12,844 nucleotides of DNA from Pseudomonadota bacterium (lineage in GTDB: Bacteria; Pseudomonadota; Gammaproteobacteria; Pseudomonadales; Azotimanducaceae), in the NCBI GenBank assembly GCA_027622495.1, contig JAQBYL010000064.1, forward strand, positions 1 through 12,844. The letters are read 5' to 3'. The notes beneath the pieces are model-generated. The model did no database searches. It saw only the letters and a list, made by a program, of their open reading frames with translations, and was not told the origin of the DNA. Shown here piece after piece: positions 6,685 through 12,844 of this stretch (the first letter of the stretch is position 1; each line of letters begins with the position of its first letter). A program made the translations under genes and the position numbers.

Positions 6685-7599
6685 TTAGTTCAGCCGCTTG
6701 AAATTACCGGTAGCCTCCTCCCACGTGCGGGTAATGACAAAGGTGCGATCAAGGCCCAGCGACACGATAAACACTATCGGCTCATAGCCTTCGTCCGCCG
6801 TGAGCGGGGCATTGGCCAGGGTCTGGTCAAGGTTCCAGCTGTTTGCAACCGCCTGACGGCCGGTCTCAGCGAGCTGCTCTAAAAAGGTCTGAAACTGCAC
6901 AATGCCGGCTCGATCGGTGGTCGCTCCGTGACCTGGTAGCACGCGATCGAAATCCAGATTCAGGACGTTCTGCAGTGTTGACGGCCAACCAGTGACGGTG
7001 CCACCGGCTTCAAGGTCGATATTCGGATAGTGATGATTAAAAAGCAGATCGCCCATATGAATGGTCTGCTCGTCTTTGAACACAACCACCAGATCCCCAT
7101 CGGTATGGCCTGGTCCAGGATGGATGAGATCAATTGTTTTACCGCCAACCGACAGCGTGTGACGGTCTGTGAACGTTTCGTTTGGCAGCAACGCTGCACT
7201 GTCCTCGCTCCAGAAACCACGATCCAGAACATTCAGGTGAGACAGCGTGCGTTCGGTTGAGAGGACCCGGGTTCCGGGTTCGAAAGCAGGGTTACCATGG
7301 GTATGGTCAAGATGGTAATGAGTATTGATGATCATGATCGTTTCGCTGCCCGTGAGCTCGCGGGCGATGGCGCGTATGCGTTCACCCTGCAGCGGTAGAG
7401 TCATGGTGTCGACGACGACCGCCCCGAGGTCGGTTCTAAGAACAGCGGTGTTGCCGCCGAAACCGCGCAACACAAAGAGGTCTTCACTGAGCTTTTCTAC
7501 TTCGATTGATCGCGCCTGAACAAACAGATACGCGCCGGCTAGCACCAGTAATGAGACTACGACCACAAGCGCCATATGCCATCGTTTCATCATGCTCAT
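6685..7599 (-). CDS. Membrane-anchored MBL-fold metallo-hydrolase
   Basis: This is a 304-residue metallo-beta-lactamase-fold hydrolase with one N-terminal hydrophobic segment (about residues 9-27), a signal anchor or signal peptide, that should place the enzyme domain in the periplasm. Zinc ligands are all visible: NTHYHLDHTHGN gives His94, His96, Asp98 and His99; GPGHTDGD gives His165; MGDLLF gives Asp184; and LPGHG gives His224. The set fits a binuclear zinc site. NTHYHxDHxxGN and the DLLFNHHYPN segment are common in the broad 'MBL fold' group that includes lactonases, glyoxalase II-like esterases and some lactamases, so a beta-lactamase role should not be assumed. ATG 7599 is used here; ATGs follow at 7593 and 7590 and none has a strong ribosome-binding site. 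It lies 69 bases after the MATE gene on the same strand, with a possible own promoter, and 159 bases before the small-protein gene. Confidence 0.92.
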   Translation of the reverse strand: MSMMKRWHMALVVVVSLLVLAGAYLFVQARSIEVEKLSEDLFVLRGFGGNTAVLRTDLGAVVVDTMTLPLQGERIRAIARELTGSETIMIINTHYHLDHTHGNPAFEPGTRVLSTERTLSHLNVLDRGFWSEDSAALLPNETFTDRHTLSVGGKTIDLIHPGPGHTDGDLVVVFKDEQTIHMGDLLFNHHYPNIDLEAGGTVTGWPSTLQNVLNLDFDRVLPGHGATTDRAGIVQFQTFLEQLAETGRQAVANSWNLDQTLANAPLTADEGYEPIVFIVSLGLDRTFVITRTWEEATGNFKRLN

Positions 7600-7619
7600 C
7601 CGTAGAGATTCCGGCGTTG

Positions 7620-7625
7620 ACTATA
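7620..7625 (-). promoter_or_regulatory. Possible -10 box for the MBL-fold gene
   Basis: TATAGT on the minus strand (7625 to 7620) matches five of six -10 consensus bases. It would give a start near 7613, about 14 bases before ATG 7599. No convincing -35 box is seen at 15-19 bases, so this is tentative. Confidence 0.3.
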
Positions 7626-7653
7626 CCATCGCTCGCAGCGTCACCCACCCATT

Positions 7654-7674
7654 GCCTGAAAGGTCGATTCAGGC
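7654..7674 (-). terminator. Hairpin over the MATE stop codon
   Basis: A perfect 7-bp inverted repeat (GCCTGAA at 7654-7660, TTCAGGC at 7668-7674) with a 7-nt loop spans the TGA of the MATE gene. It could end or attenuate the MATE transcript before the MBL-fold gene or protect its 3' end. There is no following T-run, so a standard intrinsic terminator is not supported. Confidence 0.3.
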
Positions 7675-9003
7675 GTTGTGGGAGGCCTCGAAACTGCGTC
7701 TGAACCACAGGTAAGCAACAGCACCCATCAGCGCGTTGGTTAGTGCAGACGCGATGAATACTCCCTTGTAACTCATCGCTTCGTTCAGAAGCATGGCAAT
7801 GGGTACATAAACGATGAACATTCTTGTGAACGACAGCACGGTCGATGGGATCGGACGCCCCAGGGCGTTGAACGAGGCACTGGCCATCATGAGCACACCC
7901 CAGAGGCCGTAGCTCCAGGGCACGATAGCCAGATAGATTGAGGCAACAGAAACCACCTCAGGATTAACATCTACCCATCGGGCAATGGTCTCACCGAACA
8001 GGATCATGGGTAGAGCGGCGAGCAGACCCCAGGCAAGGCAGACAAGGTACGTCACTTTAAGACCGTCATGCACACGGTCCGGACGTCTGGCGCCCCAGTT
8101 CTGGCCAACAAAGGGCCCGATGCTCCCCGACAGAGCGAACAGCAACATCACGGCAACAGACTCGATTCGAATCGCAACACCAAAACCGGCAACCACTGCC
8201 TCACCGCTATTCGCCAGAAGACGGGTAATGATCGCGGCAGAAACGGGACCGATCAGCTGAGTGGCCATCGCCGGTATGCCGATGGTCATGATGCGTCGGG
8301 TCGATTCTGCGAACCGATTCCATGCTGCCTGAAGAACGATCAGGTCGGCCCGCAGCACATAAAACAGCAGCACGACGGTGGTGATTACCCGCGTGACAGT
8401 CATGGCGGTTGCGGCGCCAGCGAGTTCCATACGAGGAAAACCGAACCAGCCGAAGATGAGGATCGGGTCCAGAGCGAGGTTGAGCAGTGCTCCCACAGTC
8501 ATCACCACACCTGGAACATTAGCGTTGCCGTTGGCCCGCATGATGCTGCTGGTGATCATTGTGGTTGTAAACAACACTGCACCAGGATAGTAAATATTGA
8601 GGTAGCTGCGGATCAGACCCAGCGATTGATCAGGTGCGCCCAACGCTTTGAATACGGGGTCGATTGTCGCCCATCCCACAAAACCGAGCACAACCATAAG
8701 ACTCGAAACCAGAATCAGGCTGTGTGTTCCCAGTTGTTGCACATCTCCCTTATCGCCAGCACCCACACTGCGCGCAATCACCGAGCTGGTCCCGATGCCA
8801 ATGCCGAGTGCAATACTCGAGAGGATCATAGTGATAGGAAAAGTAAACGTGACAGCCGCAACGGCTTCTGTTCCCAGCTGACCGATGAAACCGATTTCCA
8901 GTGCCTGCACCAGAATGCTAGATGAAACCCCCATCATCATAGGCGCAGTGAGCTTGAACAGAGCGGTGGTTACCGGCCCCTGGGTGAGATTATTTTGCGA
9001 CAT
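7669..9003 (-). CDS. MATE family efflux transporter
   Basis: This 444-residue inner-membrane protein is a multidrug and toxin extrusion transporter, expected to export cationic or amphipathic compounds in exchange for Na+ or H+. About 12 hydrophobic segments form two homologous halves. The first half begins with LTAPMMMGVSSSILVQALEI and FIGQLGTEAVAAV, the usual MATE opening, and includes the family-typical GIGIGTSSVIARSVGAGD loop. The second half has IGIPAMATQLIGPVSAAI and SGSIGPFVGQNWGA. Length is normal. The frame is open to 9045, but ATG 9003 gives the standard short N-terminal tail (SQNNLTQGPVT). No strong ribosome-binding site is visible. It is divergent from the serine hydrolase gene, with 108 bases between them. 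It could export products or toxins met during catabolism, but specificity cannot be read from sequence. Confidence 0.94.
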   Translation of the reverse strand: MSQNNLTQGPVTTALFKLTAPMMMGVSSSILVQALEIGFIGQLGTEAVAAVTFTFPITMILSSIALGIGIGTSSVIARSVGAGDKGDVQQLGTHSLILVSSLMVVLGFVGWATIDPVFKALGAPDQSLGLIRSYLNIYYPGAVLFTTTMITSSIMRANGNANVPGVVMTVGALLNLALDPILIFGWFGFPRMELAGAATAMTVTRVITTVVLLFYVLRADLIVLQAAWNRFAESTRRIMTIGIPAMATQLIGPVSAAIITRLLANSGEAVVAGFGVAIRIESVAVMLLFALSGSIGPFVGQNWGARRPDRVHDGLKVTYLVCLAWGLLAALPMILFGETIARWVDVNPEVVSVASIYLAIVPWSYGLWGVLMMASASFNALGRPIPSTVLSFTRMFIVYVPIAMLLNEAMSYKGVFIASALTNALMGAVAYLWFRRSFEASHNA

Positions 9004-9047
9004 GAATAAGGCTGTTTCGGGCCAACGGATGACAAGTGATATCAAAA

Positions 9048-9069
9048 CGCCATCTCTTGCAGCATGGCG
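9048..9069. promoter_or_regulatory. Inverted repeat in divergent intergenic region
   Basis: CGCCAT (9048-9053) and ATGGCG (9064-9069) form a perfect 6-bp dyad separated by 10 bases. It lies between the divergent MATE and serine hydrolase genes, where an operator for a dimeric regulator would be expected. No regulator gene is adjacent, and a dyad of this size can arise by chance. I found no convincing -35/-10 pair in the same 108 bases on either strand. Confidence 0.25.
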
Positions 9070-9111
9070 CAGCTTTTCTGCATTATTGCATCTCGATCTC
9101 GGGAAAGCCTC

Positions 9112-10272
9112 ATGTCACACACCCTTGCCCACGGTCACGCTGATCCTCGGTTTCAAGAAACGGTAGCCGCATTCGAGGCAGGGTTTCGCGCAGGCAGGGA
9201 TGTAGGCGCCGCCGTCGCGGTGGTTGTGGATGGCAAAGTCGTCGTTGATGTGTGGGGCGGGCATATCGATCGCAAGAACACGCAGCCCTGGCAGCAGAAC
9301 ACGTTGTGCTGCATGTTTTCGATATCAAAGGCAGTAAGTTCAATCTGCCTGCTGCAGGCGGTAAGTCAGGGACATCTTTCCTTAAACACACACATCGTCG
9401 ATGTATGGCCGGAATTCGCGCCTCACAACAAAGCCAACGCAACGGTGACTGATTTGTTAAGCCACCGGATTGGTCTTGTTGGCTTCAGGCAACCAGTCCC
9501 GAAGGACGTCTATTACCACTGGGATGATGTTTGCCAGCGTCTTGCCGATGAAGTTCCCTGGTGGACACCGGGTGAAAAGCACGGATACCACGCTCGAACT
9601 CTCGGCTTTCTCACAGGTGAAGTCCTCAAGCGTACTACTGGCAAAACCGTTGGTCAGTGGCTGACCCAGAACATCGCAACACCTGCAGGCTTCGATCTGC
9701 ACATCGGTCTTAACAATTCGGATCTCGGACGATGCGCGGACATGCTGCCAGCCCGCGTTCAACTCGGCGCGCAGAAAACCTGGCCCGAACCCATGCAGCG
9801 CATGTTAAACAACATGAACAACCTGCAGACACCAACCGGGGCTGCATTTCAGAATCCCTCGCTACCCCCACGCTACATGAACAGCCCGGAATTTCGCCTT
9901 GCCCAGATTCCGGCACTGAACGGGCACGGCACAGCTACTTCCGTTGCACGCCTGATGGCGGCGGTACCAGAGCTCCTTTCGAGCGACGTTTATCACAGTG
10001 CTATCCAGACGCACTCGTACGGGCCAGATGAAGTTCTCAAATCAACAACCCGATTTGGCCTTGGTTTGATGCTGCACGATTCCGAAAGCCCGATAGGCAT
10101 CCGACCCGGATCATACGGACACGCAGGCGCGGGAGGCTCTATGGCGTTTTACGACCCGGATGCAAAACTGGGCTTTGCGTTCCTGATGAATCAGATGCAG
10201 GAAGGGGTAGTAACAGGTGGGACCTCAGCCATGCACATCGCCCGCACCGCCTATGAATGCCTGGAGAAGTGA
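9112..10272 (+). CDS. Serine hydrolase, class C beta-lactamase/EstB family
   Basis: This 386-residue enzyme belongs to the beta-lactamase-related serine hydrolases (family VIII esterases, EstB-like), which mostly cleave short esters rather than penicillins. The nucleophile motif SISK gives Ser70 and Lys73. The general-base Tyr is probably Tyr159 in EKHGYHARTLGFLTGE, a typical EstB block where YxN is replaced by YHA. The third motif is GHAGAGG (about 336-342) instead of KTG, again as in EstB relatives. The N-terminus (DPRFQETVAAFEAGFRAG, then GAAVAVVVDGK) is also typical. No signal peptide is visible, so it is probably cytoplasmic. The frame is open from 9064, but ATG 9112 has GGGAAAG just upstream and the conventional start. 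Its TGA lies two bases before the chosen start of the amidohydrolase, so the two are almost certainly cotranscribed. Substrate is unknown. Confidence 0.93.
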   Translation: MSHTLAHGHADPRFQETVAAFEAGFRAGRDVGAAVAVVVDGKVVVDVWGGHIDRKNTQPWQQNTLCCMFSISKAVSSICLLQAVSQGHLSLNTHIVDVWPEFAPHNKANATVTDLLSHRIGLVGFRQPVPKDVYYHWDDVCQRLADEVPWWTPGEKHGYHARTLGFLTGEVLKRTTGKTVGQWLTQNIATPAGFDLHIGLNNSDLGRCADMLPARVQLGAQKTWPEPMQRMLNNMNNLQTPTGAAFQNPSLPPRYMNSPEFRLAQIPALNGHGTATSVARLMAAVPELLSSDVYHSAIQTHSYGPDEVLKSTTRFGLGLMLHDSESPIGIRPGSYGHAGAGGSMAFYDPDAKLGFAFLMNQMQEGVVTGGTSAMHIARTAYECLEK

Positions 10273-10274
10273 GA

Positions 10275-11342
10275 TTGATCGATTGTGACACGCACGTGAT
10301 GGAACCAGCCGACTTATGGACTAACTACCTTGAAGCCGAATTCAAAGATCGCGCAATTCGTATAGAAGAGCACGATGGTGTAGAGCAGTTGATCATCGGC
10401 GAGAAAGTGGTTCTGCAGGGTGTTCTCGCCGGTTTAGGCGGCGCCGATCTGAACAAATCCGAAATCTTCACCGGTAAGTTCAAATACCAGGATGGTTGCC
10501 CGCCCTCAAGCTACAACCCCCATGCGCGAGCCACACAGATGGATGAATGGGGTATCGAGAAGTGTGTCTTGTTCCCAACCATCGGCATTCTACCGTTCCC
10601 CACCGACGACATGGCCCTCGCAAACGCATACTGTCGTGCTTACAACAACTGGCTTGCAGACTACTGCAGCGCGTTGCCCGGCAGAGCCCTGCCCGTCGCC
10701 ATCGTAAACTGGCGGGACGTTGACGCAGCGGCCACCGAACTCAGTCGATGCCTGAAACTTGGCTTCAAAGCACTGTTCGTCCCCCCAGAAACCGTCGATT
10801 CAAAACGACCCGCGAACCCGCACTTCGACCGGCTCTGGGCGATGTGCCAGGAAGCCAACATCCCAGGATGCCTGCACGTCATCGTTCGGTTTGAAGGCGC
10901 CGCAATTCCCTTCTCGCACTGGCACGCCACCTCACCTGGCCCCCTCTTCAGTTTTGGCCTGGGCGGCACCGGCCAGATTATGCCCGCCCTCGCAAGCATG
11001 GTTACCGACTTGTTGTTCGAACGTTTTCCACGACTGAAGATCGTCAGCGTAGAAGCCGGCTGCGGATTTGCCCCTTATCTGATGGATCGCCTGGACGCGA
11101 AGTACGAAGCGTTTCGCTCGTTGATACCTCTGCCCATGAAACCAAGTGAGTACATTCAACGGAACTGCTATTTCGTAGCCGAGCCGATGGAGCGAACGGT
11201 GCAAGAAACCATGCGCCTGGTCGGAAAGGAGAACGTGATGTGGGGAAGTGACTATCCACACATTGATGCTGTCGGGTTTGGTTTAGGAGGAGGGGTGGAT
11301 ATCGAGCAGTTGCAGGTTAATGCGGGGGTGGTGTTTGGGTAG
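10275..11342 (+). CDS. Amidohydrolase family 2 metal-dependent hydrolase, altered C-terminus
   Basis: This 355-residue TIM-barrel amidohydrolase-2 protein (COG2159, ACMSD-like group) should hydrolyse or decarboxylate a ring or amide compound with one zinc ion. Metal and active-site residues visible are Asp5 and His7 with Glu10 (IDCDTHVMEP), His201 (GCLHV), Glu260 (SVEAG), and Asp326 with His329 (WGSDYPH). Three starts are possible: ATG 10257, GTG 10269 and TTG 10275. GGAG at 10263-10266 sits eight bases before the TTG, giving the family's usual N-terminus, so I prefer it. After WGSDYPH the protein is odd: a Gly-rich stretch (VGFGLGGGVD) leads straight to VNAGVVFG. Relatives have a longer helical segment before a similar terminal NAxxxFG. 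The tail appears about 15 residues short and lies at the border of AT-richer DNA. It is 18 bases before the kinase start. Confidence 0.9.
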   Translation: MIDCDTHVMEPADLWTNYLEAEFKDRAIRIEEHDGVEQLIIGEKVVLQGVLAGLGGADLNKSEIFTGKFKYQDGCPPSSYNPHARATQMDEWGIEKCVLFPTIGILPFPTDDMALANAYCRAYNNWLADYCSALPGRALPVAIVNWRDVDAAATELSRCLKLGFKALFVPPETVDSKRPANPHFDRLWAMCQEANIPGCLHVIVRFEGAAIPFSHWHATSPGPLFSFGLGGTGQIMPALASMVTDLLFERFPRLKIVSVEAGCGFAPYLMDRLDAKYEAFRSLIPLPMKPSEYIQRNCYFVAEPMERTVQETMRLVGKENVMWGSDYPHIDAVGFGLGGGVDIEQLQVNAGVVFG

Positions 11343-11360
11343 TTGTGTCAGGGGATCTCG

Positions 11361-12677
11361 TTGAGCGAAAGGTTTACTGAGAGACTGGTATACGCGTTAG
11401 AAGATTCCTTCCAATCGCTGAGACCATTCCTGAAGTATCTGTGCGTGATGGGCATTGGATTCCATATTGCTTACTTCCTCGTCAACCAAGGGGAAGATGT
11501 TGATGAGTTTCTAATTCTGAGGGTTCTGTCTATTTTAACGCTGTCTCTGTTTGGCCTGACTCCGCTATTAGAGAAAACCGGATTCCGCAAGTTTGTACCC
11601 GTTTGCATATTTACCGGACTCCTTTTCACACTACCTTTCTTTTCTACGTATGTACTACTGCAAACAAATATTCAGTATCCAGGAAGTACAAGTGTAATCT
11701 CATCATTGCAACTACAGTTTTCGTTGAGCGTGTTTTTTATTGTTTTACTTATCCCTCATGCACTACTTACGCTTTGTGGTGCAACTTTTTCTATCGCGCT
11801 CGCCTTCCTGGTGTTTACCTTTGTTAACCCTGCATCCATGAATCTGGGATTGGTAAAATCCTTTTTCTTTCAACTATCACCGTTCTGGACGTTCGTAATG
11901 CTGGCTTCGTTTTTTTACCAGAGAAATCGAGAAGTACTCGAGCTTGAGAAAAACCGAGCGATGACCGCGATTGGTAGTAATGTTGCGCACGAGCTAAGAA
12001 CCCCTTTACTGGGAATTCGAAGTCGCATAGGAGCCGTTGTCGACATACTTCCCGAGTTGGTAGACTCCTACAAGCGGACGAATCCGTCTGACCAAGGGAG
12101 GAAACTTTCGGATCGAAAACTAGAGTTACTGCGAACGACTTGCGAGGATATTCGAGACGAAACTATTTTTGCTGGTACGTTGATTGATATGTTTTTAGTG
12201 AATCTTTCAGATCGCAGTACTCAATCCGAAGAGTTTGTATATTTTAACGCCAAAGACGCTATTGATGAGGCGGTGCGCAGATACCCTTATCTCTCGAGCG
12301 TTGAGAGGAAGCTGGTTAAAGTCAGCACCAATGAAGATTTTGTAATCCACGGATCGAAGCATTTGTTTGTTCATGTGATTTTCAACCTGTTGAAGAACTC
12401 ACTTTTTTACGCCCAAAAAAATAGCGATCCGCAGGTACATATCATAGTCAACGGTAGGGATCGAATTAAAAAGGTCATCGAAGTGTGGGATAACGGTCCC
12501 GGGATTCCAAGGAAGGAGCTTTCGAAGGTGTTTAAACGATTTTACACAACACATCCGATAGGCGGATCTGGAATTGGGCTTTCGTTTTCTAGCTCTGTTG
12601 TAGAAAATCTGGGTGGTCAGATCTTGATAGACTCTGTTGTCGGTAAGTCAACTACTGTTAAGATGATCTTTGGATAG
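11361..12677 (+). CDS. Six-TM sensor histidine kinase, CqsS/LqsS-like, no receiver
   Basis: This 438-residue membrane sensor kinase has about six TM helices in its N-terminal half (near residues 22-42, 49-69, 77-97, 116-136, 137-156 and 166-187). The DHp helix follows with VAHELRTPLLGIRSR, phospho-acceptor His210. The ATPase domain has the N box HVIFNLLKNSLFYA (Asn342, Asn346), G1 DNGPGIP (from about 377), F box KRFYTTHP and G2 GGSGIGLSF (401-409). The layout of six TM helices, HELRTPLLGIR and a later IDMFLVNL block resembles the CqsS/LqsS group that senses alpha-hydroxyketone autoinducers. Many members end in a receiver domain; this one stops after the ATPase. The start is TTG 11361, with AGGGG six bases ahead; another TTG is at 11343. 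Codon use is AT-richer than in all genes to the left, suggesting different ancestry. No response regulator is in the window. Kinase secure; CqsS link moderate. Confidence 0.87.
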   Translation: MSERFTERLVYALEDSFQSLRPFLKYLCVMGIGFHIAYFLVNQGEDVDEFLILRVLSILTLSLFGLTPLLEKTGFRKFVPVCIFTGLLFTLPFFSTYVLLQTNIQYPGSTSVISSLQLQFSLSVFFIVLLIPHALLTLCGATFSIALAFLVFTFVNPASMNLGLVKSFFFQLSPFWTFVMLASFFYQRNREVLELEKNRAMTAIGSNVAHELRTPLLGIRSRIGAVVDILPELVDSYKRTNPSDQGRKLSDRKLELLRTTCEDIRDETIFAGTLIDMFLVNLSDRSTQSEEFVYFNAKDAIDEAVRRYPYLSSVERKLVKVSTNEDFVIHGSKHLFVHVIFNLLKNSLFYAQKNSDPQVHIIVNGRDRIKKVIEVWDNGPGIPRKELSKVFKRFYTTHPIGGSGIGLSFSSSVVENLGGQILIDSVVGKSTTVKMIFG

Positions 12678-12844
12678 CTTGTGAGTAGTATTTCTGAAGT
12701 TCCTTGAACGACAATCGTCGTGGATCGTAATCTATGTCTAGAGGTGGTGAGTGATAGGTGGCTATGTAAGCTCCGCAGTCACTAGCCCGCTTTATGCATG
12801 AAAGATCGAGAATTGTATAAGACAAAAGCCCTGTTTGTGGGAAA
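12658..12844 (-). CDS. Partial unrecognised protein, C-terminal end
   Basis: A minus-strand frame enters from the right edge and stays open for 61 codons to TAA at 12660-12658. The other two minus frames close within this stretch. The product is protein-like: LLSYTILDLSCIKRAS, then CGAYIATYHSPPLDIDYDPR, then LSFKELQKYYSQAIQ. I do not recognise it. Codon use is AT-rich like the adjacent kinase. It converges on the kinase gene, with the two 3' ends overlapping by 20 bases, and its start lies outside the window. A chance open frame cannot be excluded at this length. Confidence 0.5.
   Translation of the reverse strand, partial: FPQTGLLSYTILDLSCIKRASDCGAYIATYHSPPLDIDYDPRRLSFKELQKYYSQAIQRSS

Noticed and set aside
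6685..7599. Calling the MBL-fold protein a beta-lactamase resistance gene
   Set aside because: The zinc motifs are shared by lactonases, glyoxalases and many other hydrolases; nothing specific to lactamases is visible.
8068..8925. Long + strand open frame of 285 codons
   Set aside because: It is antisense to the MATE gene. Its His/Thr/Arg/Asn-rich product has no domain and lies opposite a clear membrane protein.
9112..10272. Calling the serine hydrolase a penicillin-hydrolysing class C enzyme
   Set aside because: YHA replaces YxN and GHAGAGG replaces KTG, as in EstB-type esterases.
12678..12844. Intrinsic terminator after the kinase gene
   Set aside because: No GC-rich stem followed by a T-run is found; the AAGAT-G-ATCTT palindrome at the end of the gene cannot form a hairpin with a usable loop.

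Overview
The window comes from a gammaproteobacterium, probably a free-living, lipid- or aromatic-degrading environmental lineage. The grounds are a DUF2058 (YaiL-type) gene, which is largely a gammaproteobacterial family; a near-perfect CRP-consensus operator; and a mix of acyl-CoA dehydrogenase, two-subunit molybdenum hydroxylase, class C-type serine hydrolase and amidohydrolase-2 genes. The first 11.3 kb has fairly uniform, moderately GC-rich coding sequence. The last 1.5 kb is visibly AT-richer, with different codon use.

Layout. A secreted protein of unknown function (9-1079, +) converges on a Nudix hydrolase (1094-1570, -). From 1571 to 1769 there is no intact gene, but the + strand carries what looks like the 3' end of a lost gene. 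Then comes a minus-strand cluster, listed in transcription order. A MATE exporter (9003-7669) is followed by a membrane-anchored metallo-beta-lactamase-fold hydrolase (7599-6685). Next is a promoter region with a CRP-like site. Downstream of it lie an 87-residue unknown protein (6525-6262), an acyl-CoA dehydrogenase (6187-4961), the DUF2058 protein (4948-4382), a 2Fe-2S subunit (4354-3884) and a molybdopterin subunit (3887-1770). Spacings from the dehydrogenase onward are 12 nt, 27 nt and a 4-nt ATGA overlap, so these genes form one likely operon. Pointing away from the MATE gene, a serine hydrolase (9112-10272), an amidohydrolase (10275-11342) and a six-TM histidine kinase (11361-12677) are packed head to tail on the + strand. 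A minus-strand open frame enters from the right edge.

How they may work together. The minus-strand operon looks like a catabolic unit: an acyl-CoA dehydrogenase plus a hydroxylase of the nicotinate/isoquinoline type, probably activated by CRP when cAMP is high. The + strand hydrolases could open ester, amide or lactam bonds of related substrates, and the MATE and MBL proteins could handle toxic or lactone-like compounds. This pathway link is inference from adjacency only.

Most interesting points: the textbook class II spacing (-41.5) of the CRP-like site upstream of an uncharacterised small protein; a kinase resembling the CqsS/LqsS quorum-sensing group but ending without a receiver domain, in AT-rich DNA next to an amidohydrolase whose C-terminus is abnormal; and the gene remnant at 1592-1795. 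No RNA genes, CRISPR arrays, insertion sequences or clear intrinsic terminators were seen.
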